DNA from: CAWCUZ01 sp963798795
Lineage (GTDB): Bacteria > Acidobacteriota > Vicinamibacteria > Vicinamibacterales > SCN-69-37
Direction of reading: 5' to 3'
Assembly: GCA_963798795.1 (NCBI GenBank)
Contig: CAWCUZ010000001.1
Span: forward strand, 496,001 to 560,000
DNA: 64,000 nucleotides
Both the position numbers and the translations under genes were made by a program. Each line of letters opens with the position of its first letter. Position 1 is the first letter of the stretch. This document shows, in pieces, positions 28,419 through 37,330 of the stretch. The notes beneath the pieces are model-generated. The model had not been told where the DNA came from. It saw nothing but the letters and a program-made list of their open reading frames with translations, and ran no database searches.

Positions 28419-29507
28419 ATGCTGCAGACGCCGCTCGCGCCGTACTTGCTCTGGGCCAAGTCCCGGCAACCGGCGCCACTCGACCTGGCCGGCAGCAACC
28501 TGTTCGCCTGCACGCTGGTGGACCTGCCGGGCGCGCGCGACGCGGTGGACCTGACCGCGCCGAACGACGCGGGCTACCCGCCGCTCGTCGAACAGATCGC
28601 CGCCCGGTATGGCGTCGATCCGGATCGGGTGGCGACTGCGAACGGCTGTTCGGGCGCGAACTTCCTGGTCGTTGCCGCGCTCGTCGGTCCCGGCGACGAG
28701 GTCCTGGTCGAGCAGCCCGCCTACGATCCGCTGATCGGCGCGTGCCATCTGATGGGCGCCCGCGTGCGGCGCTTCCGGCGGCCGGCTGATGCGCGCTTCC
28801 AGGTGGACACCGACGACCTGCGCCGTCAGGTCTCCCCCACCACGCGCCTCGTGATCGTGACCTCCCCGCACAATCCCTCCGGCGTGCGCATCGATCGTGA
28901 CGCGCTGTTCGACATCGGCGAGGTGGCGGCGCGAGTCGGCGCCCATGTGCTCGTCGACGAGGTCTATCAGGACGCGGCGGCGCTGGCGGCGAACGCAGCG
29001 GCGGAGCCGGCGGCGCTCCTGGGTGAAGCGTTCGTCTCGACGAACAGCCTGACCAAGTTGTACGGCCTCGCCGGCCTGCGCTGCGGCTGGGCGGTCGGCG
29101 CGCCGGCGCTGGCCGAGCGGCTGAGGCGCACGCGCGATGTCGTGGAGAACGCCGGCACCGCGCCAGCCAATCTGCTGTCGGCGCTCGCGTTCGCCCGGCT
29201 GCCGGCGCTCGCCGAACGCGCGCGCGGCCTGCTCGGCGCCAACCTGCAGGTTGCGCGGCCGTTCTTCGCCGCCCATCCGCAACTCGAGCTCGTGGAGCCG
29301 CCCTCGGCCTCGATCGCCTTTCCGCGCCTGCGCGGCGTTCCCGATGCGGGGCCTTTTGTCGGCGCCCTGCTCGAGCGGCACGGCGTCGCGGTCGCGCCCG
29401 GACGCTTCTTCGATTCCCCCGCCCATTTCCGGGTGAGCCTTGCCGGCGCCACGACCGTCCTCCGGGACGGTCTCGAGCGCCTCGGCGAGGCGCTCGCCGC
29501 GCGCTGA
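28419..29507 (+). CDS. PLP-dependent aminotransferase, class I/II
   Basis: A 362-residue fold-type I aminotransferase. The PLP-binding Lys is about residue 213 in NSLTKLYGLAGLRCGW. The Asn/Pro motif VTSPHNPSGV and the cofactor Asp in HVLVDEVYQD are present, as is NGCSGANFLV. The N-terminal segment includes YPPLVEQIAARYGV. The length is slightly short for the family. No clear specificity can be assigned. It follows the amino-acid permease by 18 bases, so the two are probably in one operon. Confidence 0.87.
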   Translation: MLQTPLAPYLLWAKSRQPAPLDLAGSNLFACTLVDLPGARDAVDLTAPNDAGYPPLVEQIAARYGVDPDRVATANGCSGANFLVVAALVGPGDEVLVEQPAYDPLIGACHLMGARVRRFRRPADARFQVDTDDLRRQVSPTTRLVIVTSPHNPSGVRIDRDALFDIGEVAARVGAHVLVDEVYQDAAALAANAAAEPAALLGEAFVSTNSLTKLYGLAGLRCGWAVGAPALAERLRRTRDVVENAGTAPANLLSALAFARLPALAERARGLLGANLQVARPFFAAHPQLELVEPPSASIAFPRLRGVPDAGPFVGALLERHGVAVAPGRFFDSPAHFRVSLAGATTVLRDGLERLGEALAAR

Positions 29508-29517
29508 GGGGACTCCG

Positions 29518-30756
29518 GTGCCGTTCGATCTCGACGCGCTGCGCCACCTGGTCGTGGCCCTGGTCGGCGGGCTCGCGGTCGGCATCGAGCGCGAATGGAG
29601 CGGGCACGCGGCCGGCCCGCGGGCGCGCTTTGCCGGTATCCGCACGTTCACATTGCTCGGCCTGGTCGCGGGTCTCAGCGGATGGTTCTGGATCGCGGGC
29701 CTGCGCGGGCCCGCGCTCGTGTTCCTCGCCGGACTCGGCGCACTCGTCGTGGTCGCCTATTTCGCGGCGAGCCGGCATGACGTCGACGGCACGACGGAAG
29801 TCGCGGCCTTCGTCGTGATGGCCGCCGGTGTCCTGGCCGGCGCCGGCTACGACGCCGCCGCATCCGGCATCGTCGCCGTCACGCTCCTGCTGCTGGTCGA
29901 AAAGAAGCGCCTGCACGGCATCGTTACGAAGATGGACCGCGCCGAAATCCGCGCCGGCGCGCGGTTCGCGGTCATGGCGGCCGTCATCCTCCCGCTGCTG
30001 CCGAGCGGGCCGCTCGGTGGCGTGCGGCCGCGGACGCTGTGGGCTCTCGTCCTGTTCTTTTCGGGGTTGAGCTTCGTCGGGTACGTGCTGCGCCGCACGG
30101 TGGGTGTCAACCGCGGCTACGCGATCGCCGGAACGCTCGGCGGCCTGGTCTCCTCCACGTCGACGACCCTCACGCTCGCGCGCGTCAGCCGTGATCACCC
30201 CGAGACGGCTCAGGCACTGGCGTCGGGGGTGATGGGCGCGAACCTGATGCTCTTCCCGCGCGTGCTCGTCTCGTCGGCGGTGCTCGCCCCCGCAATGGCT
30301 CTCGCGCTGTGGCCGGCCTTCGTCCCGCCGGCGATCGTGGCCGGCGTGCTGATGCTGCGGAGCCTCGGCCACCCGCAGAAACGCGTCCGCGCACCGCAGC
30401 ACGACAATCCGCTGCAGATCTGGAGCGCGCTGCAGATGGCCTTGCTGTTCCAGGTGGTCCTGTTCGCGATGGCCTTCGCCAAGGGGCACTTCGGTCAGTC
30501 CGGCGTCTTTGCTTCGGCCGCGGCAATCGGCCTGGCGGAAATGGACGCGCTGACGATCTCGATGGCGCACCTGACGACGCAGGGCACCGCCGCCCTGGTC
30601 ACGTCGCAGGCGGTCGTCATCGGTGTGCTGGCCAATACGCTGACCAAGTTCGTGATTGCGGTCGTGATCGGGCGCGGCCGCTTCCGCGTGCTCGCAGGAA
30701 CCGGGCTCCTGGTGATGGGTGCCGCACTGGCCAGCGCGCTCTTGTGGCGCTACTGA
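29518..30756 (+). CDS. MgtC/DUF4010-type polytopic membrane protein
   Basis: A 412-residue membrane protein starting at GTG 29518. The N-terminal part resembles MgtC/SapB (LVVALVGGLAVGIEREWSG, GIRTFTLLGLVAGL). The rest is a DUF4010-like multi-helix domain (GGLVSSTSTTLTLARVSRDH, AMAFAKGHFGQSGVFASAAA, GLAEMDALTISMAHLTTQGT). About eleven membrane helices can be drawn. MgtC-type proteins are linked to Mg2+ limitation and intracellular survival; the role of the long form is unknown. Its end overlaps the convergent NfeD-like gene by seven bases. Confidence 0.82.
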   Translation: MPFDLDALRHLVVALVGGLAVGIEREWSGHAAGPRARFAGIRTFTLLGLVAGLSGWFWIAGLRGPALVFLAGLGALVVVAYFAASRHDVDGTTEVAAFVVMAAGVLAGAGYDAAASGIVAVTLLLLVEKKRLHGIVTKMDRAEIRAGARFAVMAAVILPLLPSGPLGGVRPRTLWALVLFFSGLSFVGYVLRRTVGVNRGYAIAGTLGGLVSSTSTTLTLARVSRDHPETAQALASGVMGANLMLFPRVLVSSAVLAPAMALALWPAFVPPAIVAGVLMLRSLGHPQKRVRAPQHDNPLQIWSALQMALLFQVVLFAMAFAKGHFGQSGVFASAAAIGLAEMDALTISMAHLTTQGTAALVTSQAVVIGVLANTLTKFVIAVVIGRGRFRVLAGTGLLVMGAALASALLWRY

Positions 30757-31067
30757 GGCTCCTTCTTCCGACGGGCGTCGCCCCTGGCGCCCACGTCTCC
30801 GACCAGCGTGTCCACCGGCGGCGCCTGCGGATCAATCTGCAGCCAGTTCAGGAGCCGGGCGCGGACGAACAGCAGACCACCGGCCGCCAGGACGGAAAAG
30901 AGGAGCAGCTGCACCCAGAGCGGACCGACCAGATGAAACGCGGCCAGCACTCCGACCAGCGTGGCCGCCAGCCCGAAGAACATGATGTAGAAGCCCCCGG
31001 AACCGGCCATTTCAGCCAGCACCAGCAGGACCCCGAGAACGAGCCAGTGCCACCAGAGCACGGTCAT
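30750..31067 (-). CDS. NfeD-like membrane protein lacking most of the C-terminal OB domain
   Basis: A 105-residue protein with four membrane helices of the short NfeD/YbbK type (WHWLVLGVLLVLAEMAGSGG, IMFFGLAATLVGVLAAF, WVQLLLFSVLAAGGLLFVRA). The family then continues into a beta-barrel OB domain of about 60 residues that begins VDTLVGxxG. Here VDTLVGDVGARG is followed by a basic tail and stops inside the end of the convergent gene. The protein is therefore truncated relative to the family, which is normally about 140-150 residues. No SPFH (stomatin-like) partner is next to it. Confidence 0.75.
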   Translation of the reverse strand: MTVLWWHWLVLGVLLVLAEMAGSGGFYIMFFGLAATLVGVLAAFHLVGPLWVQLLLFSVLAAGGLLFVRARLLNWLQIDPQAPPVDTLVGDVGARGDARRKKEPQ

Positions 31068-31191
31068 GGCAAGGGTCCGCGCATTACATCACAAATCGCA
31101 AGTCCCACAGTGCCACGCCAGCCCGAGCGTCAGCGCCACGACGAGCGGGCTGATGAACAGCCGGCGCGGGCCCGGCTGGCGCCGCTCACGA

Positions 31192-32788
31192 TCACGGCCG
31201 CATGCCGAGGCGACGCAGCGTGGCATCCAGCACGCCGGGCGCGTCGCCGGACGCGTCACGGGCTCGCCAGGCGACGAACCCGTCCGGCCGTACGAGCACC
31301 GCGCCGGCATCCGTGACTCCGAGGCGTTCCGACCACCCACCTTCGACGTCGACCAGATCGCCACCCGAACCAATACGATGGCACGTCAGTGGATACGCTC
31401 CCCTCCGCGCGATCCGGTCCACCGCGTCGGACCAGACCTCGCCGCCTGCGCCGGTCAGCACGACGAACCGGGACCGAAACAGGTCGTGGACCGGCAGGCG
31501 CTGGCCATCACGCGCGACGACGAAATGCGGCACGCGGGTCCCGGGCTGGCCGGACAACTGGCGGGCCGGTTCGAATGGACGGCCCGACTCCCGCGTCACG
31601 TCTCGCACGACCGCACCTCGCTGGTAGTGCTGGCCGAAGACGACGTCGTACCCGTCCACCATCGGAACCGGCTCCGGCAACCGGCCCTCGGGATCCTTGA
31701 ACCACGCCTGGAGCCGCGCGAGCGCCTGTTCGAGAGAGTGCCTGGCGGTCGGGCGGCGCTCCGCATCGTACGTCTCGAGCAGGGCCGGATCCGCCTGCCC
31801 CTTCAGCACGAAGGCCAGCTTCCAGGCCAGGTTGTGCGCGTCGTGGATCCCGGTGTTGCCGCCGAAGGCCCCGGTCGGCGGCATCACGTGCGCGGCATCT
31901 CCGATCACGAAGGCGCGCTGCGCTGCGAAGCGATCCGCGACGAGTGCCCCGACCTCCCACGCACGCGCGTCGACCAGTTCCGCCTTTGCGTCGGCACGTC
32001 CGGCGCCCGCGCGCACGAGCTGCCGGCATCGGTCTGACGTCGAACGACTCGGGGCGCTCGCCGTGCTCCGGCTGGTACTGAAGCGCGAGCAGCCAGCGAC
32101 CGCTTTCGCGCGGCGTGAAGGTGGCATTGAGGCTGGTGACGAAGCAGGACGTGAACCGCTTGCCCCCGACGAAGGGCTGGAGGTCGGTGTCGAAGATGAG
32201 GTTCATCCAGTGCTGCAGGGTGCCCGGCCCGCGGCGGCCGATCCCGAAGCGCTCCCGGAGTGTTCCGTTCGCACCGTCGGCTGCGATCAGGTATGCCGCA
32301 CGGACGACGTGATCCGCTCCGGACGCGCGATCCCGGACATGCGCCTCGATACCGTCGGGCTGTTGCGATACGGAGACCAGTTCGGCGCCGAAGCGCACGT
32401 CGGCGCCGTGCTGCTCCGCGTGCGCGCGCAGAATCGGCTCGAGCACATGCTGATCGCAGGTCGCGGGATCCGTCGCACTCAGCCCGGTGACGTCGGGCCA
32501 GGCCGACTCCATCATCCACTGCATGTCGGGGTCCGAGAGGGTCCGGCCGCGGGCGACACCACCCGCCTGCTGGTCGCCGGTCCGGTTTGCACGGATCTCG
32601 TCTTCGACGCCGGCCTCCCGGAAGATCTCCATGCTGCGGGGCGAGATGCCGGCGAACTTGTATTGAATGGAGGTGCCGTAATGTCGTTCGATGACCACAC
32701 AGCGGACATCCAGACGAGCCAGCAGGAGCGCCGCGGTGAGGCCGTTCAAGCCACCGCCGGCGATGAGCACGGGGGCGTCGAGGGTCAT
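31192..32788 (-). CDS. FAD-dependent aromatic-type monooxygenase, one frameshift
   Basis: The product of about 531 residues is a class A flavoprotein hydroxylase of the PheA/TfdB/MhpA-like group. Near the N-terminus is the FAD fold (VLIAGGGLNGLTAALLLARL). The DG motif YLIAADGANGTLRERF and the GD motif FVIGDAAHVMPPTGAFGGN follow, and a thioredoxin-like C-terminal domain runs to the end. The signal changes frame near 32038 (one extra base). The ATG at 32788 has an AAGGAAGG site upstream. Such enzymes use NAD(P)H and O2 to hydroxylate phenolic or polyketide substrates. The natural substrate is unknown. Confidence 0.82.
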
Positions 32789-32979
32789 GCTTCGCCTTCC
32801 TTCTTTCGGAGGGACGGCCGCCGGTGGTGCCAGATCCTGACAACTCGGACTGTCCGGTCGGCTCCCGCAATTTCCGTGCAATCGAAATGCCACATGAGGC
32901 TCGCGCCGGCTGGCGCTCCTCAGGACGACCGCCGCGCATCGGGGCGACGGACGCTCAGTCGAAGCGGTAGGATCCCGCC

Positions 32980-34578
32980 ATGCGCCCTCGCATCCTCCGC
33001 TTCATCGGTTCGATTCCGGTCGCCTTCGTGCTCGTCCTCTGGTGCGCGGACCGGGGCTCGGCGGCGGCCGATCAGACGTGGTACTGGCAGCGCGGTCCGG
33101 CCGACCTCGTCCTGCTGCACGGACACGTCGTGACGATGGACACGGCCCGGCCGGAGGCGGAGGCCGTCGCCGTCACGGCCGGCCGGATCGTGGCCGTCGG
33201 CAGCGACCGGGACATCAGGCGAAGTGGGACCGCGCTCCGCAGCCCAACGTCGACGGCCTCCCGTACCACGACACGCTCAGCGCCGTCTCGCCCAACAACC
33301 CCGTCATCCTCACGCATGCGAGCGGTCACGCCATCTTCGTGAACCAGAAGGCGCTGGCGCTGGCCGGCATCGGACCCGCGACACCCAATCCGTCCGGCGG
33401 AGAGATCGTGCGCGACAGCAAGGGGCGGGCGATCGGCGCGTTGCGCGACCGCGCGTCGGGTCTCGTCCAGCGCGCTCTCCAGGCCGTCCTCGCCACACGC
33501 TCCGCGGCCCAGGTCGAGGCCGACCTCACCGAAACGGTGCGGCTGGCGGCCGGGGACATGCTGTCCAAGGGCGTCACGATGGCGTCCGACGAGGGCGAGT
33601 CGTTCCAGACGATCGACTTCCTGAAGAAGCTGGTGGCGGCGAAGGGCGTGCCGGCGCGGCTCTGGGTGCTCGTCAGCGCGGCGTCGCCCGCCACGCTCGA
33701 GCAGCGGATGCCGCAGTACTGGCTCGACGGGTTCGGCGACGACCACCTCAGCGTCCGCGGCATCGGCGAGATCACGGCCGACGGCGCGCTCGGCACCCAC
33801 AGCGCCTGGTTCCTTCAGCCGTACGCCGACGATCCCTCGAGCACGGGACTCAACGTCACGGCGCCCGCGGCGATCAAAGCGATGGCCGAGGTCGCGCTGA
33901 AGCACCACTTCCAGGTCTCGGTGCACGCCATCGGCGACCGGGCGAACCACGAGGTGCTGGACGTGTTCCAGCAGATCTTCACGGCGCACCCCGAGGCGCG
34001 CGACCTGCGCTGGCGCATCGAGCACGCGCAGCACCTCGAGGCGAGCGACATCCCGCGCTTCGGCGCGATGCACGTCATCGCGTCAATGCAGTCGATCCAC
34101 GCCTGCTCCGACGGCCCGTACGTCGCCACGCGGCTGGGTCAGGCGCGCGCCGCCGAGGGCGCCTACGCCTGGCGCAAGCTCCTCGACAGCGGGGCCATCA
34201 TCGCCAACGGCACCGACGCGCCGGTCGAGGACGTCGATCCGATCCCGAACTTCGCCTGCGCCGTCACGCGCCGCCTGAATACCGGCGAGACGTTCTTCCC
34301 CAACGAGACCATGACGCGCGACGAGGCGCTGAGGTCCTACACGATCGACGCGGCCTACGCCCTGTTCCAGGACGACCGCCTCGGCTCGATCGCGCCCGGC
34401 AAGCTCGCCGACCTGGTCGTGCTGTCGAAGGACATCATGACGATTTCGGTCGACCAGATTCCGACCGCCCGGGTCGACGACACGATCGTGGGCGGCAAAG
34501 TGGTGTACACGCGCCAGGCCTCAGGCAGCAGGCCCTGGCTTCTGCCTTCTGCCTTCTGCCTTCTGCCTTCTGCCCTAG
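32980..34578 (+). pseudogene. YtcJ-like amidohydrolase with an internal deletion and lost stop
   Basis: The N-terminus has a signal peptide and the usual opening (LVLLHGHVVTMDTARPEAEA, GRIVAVGSDRDI). The next readable part is the segment WDRAPQPNVDG...SPNNPVILTHASGHAIF, in a different frame. About 110 residues normally found between them, including the PGFIDxHxH metal ligands, are missing. The rest is well conserved (SVHAIGDRANHEVL, IEHAQHLEASDIPRF, IANGTDAPVEDVDPIPNF, LGSIAPGKLADLVVLSKDI). The C-terminus runs into a heptanucleotide repeat and no in-frame stop is found. The TAG at 34576-34578 is in the frame of the start ATG, not the frame of the conserved body. Without its N-terminal metal ligands it should be inactive, unless the deletion is an assembly artefact. 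Confidence 0.75.
34539..34573. repeat. Five perfect tandem copies of CTTCTGC
   Basis: The heptamer CTTCTGC occurs five times with no mismatch. It lies at the junction between the 3' end of the amidohydrolase on the plus strand and the stop codon (TAG, 34577-34575) of the secreted protein gene on the minus strand. Since 7 x 3 = 21 bases, in frame it encodes a seven-residue repeating peptide (LLPSAFC). Short tandem tracts of this type are common intergenic features in some Acidobacteriota, as far as I recall. Confidence 0.9.
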
Positions 34579-35054
34579 CGTCCTCCCGGCTTCGCCGTGT
34601 TGGCGAGAAACTCTCCGATGTGTGCGTAGGTCGACGCATCGACTTTGGCACGCTGGTCCGTCGTGAGCAGTGCCCACATCTGTGCGAATGTGTGCGCCTG
34701 GAGGGCGTCCATCTGGATCTCGAACGCACCCTGCCGGGCGGCGAGCCGGTCGAGCTCATCGTCGGTCGGCCCGGTCTTCGCCGCTTCGAACAGTGCGTTC
34801 GTTCCGGCGTTCACGGCGGTGGCCAGCGGTGCCGCCGCCGTGGCCGCCTCGTCGAACACCGTCGTCAACCGCTCCGTCTGCGCATCGGTCAGGTTCAGGA
34901 GCGCTTCGAAGAGCAGCAGCGTCGAATTCCCGTTCCAGGTGACCGCCGCCGCCCGCCCGCCACGCGGCCGGGCACTCCCCCGCCTGCCCTGCGCGAACAC
35001 TGCCGTGGGAATCAACGTCACGACGATCACTGCGATGGCGAACCGTCTGGTCAC
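34575..35054 (-). CDS. Secreted LTxxQ/Spy-like protein
   Basis: A 159-residue secreted protein with a signal peptide (FAIAVIVVTLIPTAVFAQG), a Gly/Arg-rich stretch, and a helical domain (LLNLTDAQTERLTTVFDEA; ARQGAFEIQMDALQAHTFAQ; LLTTDQRAKVDASTYAHIG). Two LT(D/T)xQ motifs, LTDAQ and LTTDQ, place it near the Spy/CpxP group of periplasmic proteins. It is separated by 30 bases from the TPP enzyme upstream on the same strand. It is unrelated to that enzyme by sequence, and its role is unknown. Confidence 0.65.
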   Translation of the reverse strand: MTRRFAIAVIVVTLIPTAVFAQGRRGSARPRGGRAAAVTWNGNSTLLLFEALLNLTDAQTERLTTVFDEAATAAAPLATAVNAGTNALFEAAKTGPTDDELDRLAARQGAFEIQMDALQAHTFAQMWALLTTDQRAKVDASTYAHIGEFLANTAKPGGR

Positions 35055-35084
35055 GCTCGAACCTGCCTTTCCACCCGAAGCCCG

Positions 35085-36752
35085 TCACACCGTGAGTCCG
35101 GGGTCCGGCCTGAGGTCCGCCCCCGGAGAGAGATCTTGGAACGTCCGCGTATGCGCGTGGTACTCGGCCGGATCGACGACGACGTCCACGACCGCCGGAC
35201 CGTTGACGGCCATCGCCGCTGACACGGCATCGTCCAGCTCGGCGAGCGTCGTCACGCGCCGGCCCCACGCGCCGAAGCCCTCGGCGACCCGGGCGAAATC
35301 CACGGCGCCGTAGCGCACGCCCGTGGTCGGCAGTCCGCGCCGCGCCTGCGCGACGTCAATCAGGCTGAGGCTGCTGTCGTTGTAGACCACGATGACCAGC
35401 GCGAGCCGCTCCCGGACGCAGGTCTCGAGCTCGCCGGCGGTCATCGAGAGTCCGCCGTCGCCGATCGTGCAGAGGACCGGACGGTCCAGCCACTGCAGCC
35501 GGGCGGCCATGGCCGCCGGCAGCGCGTAGCTCATGGCCGAAAGGCCGTTCGACTCCAGGAATGTCCGGGGCGCATACGTGGTCCACGCCTGCGTCGTGAC
35601 CAGCTTCACCGAGCCGACGTCGGTCGCGCAGATCGCTTCGCGCGGGAACAGACCGCGCAGACGGCGGGTCAGCTCGTAGCCGGAGACGCCCTGCGGCGCC
35701 GACGTGGGCCGGAGGCGATCGGCCAGACGCCGGCGGACGCCGCCCGCCGCGTCCGGACTCCACCCGAATGGCGTGTGGCGGACCTGCCGCAGCGCCGCGA
35801 GCATGTCCGGAACGTCGCCGACGGCTTCGGCGTGCGGCCGGAATTCACCGGCCGCAATCGACTGCGGCCCGACCGACACGAGGCGCAGCGTGTGGTGCCA
35901 GAGCTTGTCGGATTCGACTGGGTCGAACCCGATGCCGACCAGCAGGTCCGCCGCGTGCAGACACTCGAGAATCACCGCGTCGCCAGAGACGCCGGCACAA
36001 ACGCCCGCGAAGCAGGCATGATCCTCCGGCAGGACGCCCTTGGCCTTTGGCGTGACGAACACCGGGACGTCGATCGCGTCCACGAACGCCCGTACCGCGG
36101 CGACGTCGCGGTCCGGATCGAGATCGAAGCCGAGGATCACGGCGGGCCGTTCGGCCGCGCGCAGCGCATCGGCGATGCGGTCGAGCTCCGCGGGGACGCC
36201 TGCCGGAGGCCGGGGGGCGGCCTCGGCGGCGGGCTCCGGCCGCCGCGTGACGCGGTCCTCGGTCCGTGCCACATCACTCGGCAGCGCGATGTGCACCGGG
36301 CCGCGCCGGGGCGCCAGGCTGATGGCAAGGGCCTGCCGAACCTTCGCGGCGGTATCCTCGCCATCGAGCGTGATCGCGAGCTTGGTGAACGGCCGGTACA
36401 CCGCGTTGAGGTCGAGCTTCTGGTGCGTGGCGAACGGCGCGGCCGCCGTCGCATGCGCCGCCGTGATGGCGACGAGCGGCGACCGATCGAGAAACGCGTT
36501 GGCCACGCCGAGCGTCATGTTCACGGCGCCGGGACCGAGCGTGGACACGCACACGCCCGGGATCCCCGACAACTGGCCGGTCGCGTCCGCCATGAACGCC
36601 GCGCCGGCTTCGTGACGGGTCAGCAGGAATCCGACGTCCTTGCGCCGTAACGCGTCGACGAAGTCCAGAATCTCGCCGCCCGGGAGGCCGAACGCCCGGA
36701 CGACGCCGGCCTCACGAAGGGTCCGCGCCAGGACGTCCGCGACCGTGGGCAT
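35085..36752 (-). CDS. Thiamine-pyrophosphate enzyme, acetolactate-synthase-like
   Basis: A 555-residue TPP-dependent enzyme with the three-domain order of acetolactate synthase large subunits. The N-terminal PYR domain has the catalytic Glu48 in LTRHEAGAAFMA. A central domain follows, and the C-terminal domain has the cofactor motif GDGGLSMTAGELET...VVYND (about residues 427-455). FGLPGGEILDF and GPGAVNMTLGVANAF are conserved. No regulatory subunit (ilvN) or branched-chain operon is next to it, so it may be a paralogue such as a sulfoacetaldehyde- or glyoxylate-type enzyme rather than the biosynthetic one. The class is sure; the substrate is not. Confidence 0.85.
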   Translation of the reverse strand: MPTVADVLARTLREAGVVRAFGLPGGEILDFVDALRRKDVGFLLTRHEAGAAFMADATGQLSGIPGVCVSTLGPGAVNMTLGVANAFLDRSPLVAITAAHATAAAPFATHQKLDLNAVYRPFTKLAITLDGEDTAAKVRQALAISLAPRRGPVHIALPSDVARTEDRVTRRPEPAAEAAPRPPAGVPAELDRIADALRAAERPAVILGFDLDPDRDVAAVRAFVDAIDVPVFVTPKAKGVLPEDHACFAGVCAGVSGDAVILECLHAADLLVGIGFDPVESDKLWHHTLRLVSVGPQSIAAGEFRPHAEAVGDVPDMLAALRQVRHTPFGWSPDAAGGVRRRLADRLRPTSAPQGVSGYELTRRLRGLFPREAICATDVGSVKLVTTQAWTTYAPRTFLESNGLSAMSYALPAAMAARLQWLDRPVLCTIGDGGLSMTAGELETCVRERLALVIVVYNDSSLSLIDVAQARRGLPTTGVRYGAVDFARVAEGFGAWGRRVTTLAELDDAVSAAMAVNGPAVVDVVVDPAEYHAHTRTFQDLSPGADLRPDPGLTV

Positions 36753-36869
36753 GCGAAATCTCCAAATTGTCGAGGTCGGAGCCTAGCAGAGACGCTTTCG
36801 TCCGTAAAGCCGAGCGTTGCGCGACCTTTCTCGCGATGCTACGGTGTCGGCTTCGGGTTGTGATCGAAC

Positions 36870-37283
36870 ATGATGTCCCGCACCCGCACCTTCATCCTGA
36901 CGTTTGCCATCACCTACGTGGTCGTCTTCGGTGCTGACGGCTTGTTCCATGTCGTGATCGCCAGGGGTTTCTTCGATTCCCATCTTCCGGCCGCGATGGC
37001 CCCGGTGGAACAGTGGAGCCTGGTCTTCCCTGCCCTGGAGAAGCTGCTCATCGTGGCGGGGACCATGGCCATCGCCCTCAGCGCACGTTGGTCTCTCGTG
37101 CGCGTCGCGGCGGTCGGGGCGTACTGTTGCGCGCTCCCCGATGCGGCCTGGCATCTTCTGAACCTGGGCGGAATCGAAGGGTGGTCCGCTGTCCTCGCCG
37201 GCGTGGACGTCGTCTGGCACGTCGCGCTCGGGGCCGCGGGCGGTGTGACGTTGTATCTGGTCTGGCCGCGGCTGCGCCGATAG
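36870..37283 (+). CDS. Small polytopic membrane protein of unknown function
   Basis: A 137-residue protein with four hydrophobic segments (FILTFAITYVVVFGADGLFH; LEKLLIVAGTMAIAL; VRVAAVGAYCCALPDAAWHL; VWHVALGAAGGVTLYLVW). Several His residues sit within or near helices (LFHVVI, WHLLNL, VWHVAL), a pattern seen in small haem or metal-linked membrane proteins, but I see no family signature. It stands between the divergent TPP-enzyme gene and the first glycosyltransferase of the glycan locus. Confidence 0.6.
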   Translation: MMSRTRTFILTFAITYVVVFGADGLFHVVIARGFFDSHLPAAMAPVEQWSLVFPALEKLLIVAGTMAIALSARWSLVRVAAVGAYCCALPDAAWHLLNLGGIEGWSAVLAGVDVVWHVALGAAGGVTLYLVWPRLRR

Positions 37284-37330
37284 CCGCGCGCACCCGCTGC
37301 CGGCCGCGCGGCCTGGTCTATCCTCTCCCC

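Noticed and set aside
28405..30570. A 721-codon open frame opposite the aminotransferase and MgtC-like genes
   Set aside because: It is antisense to two genes with clear family motifs, has a low-complexity Arg/Pro composition, and is typical of high-GC shadow frames.
31089..31191. A short hydrophobic minus-strand peptide (ending LAWHCGTCDL) between the NfeD-like and monooxygenase genes
   Set aside because: No start codon in a suitable place and only about 30 residues; the gap otherwise shows nothing I can support.
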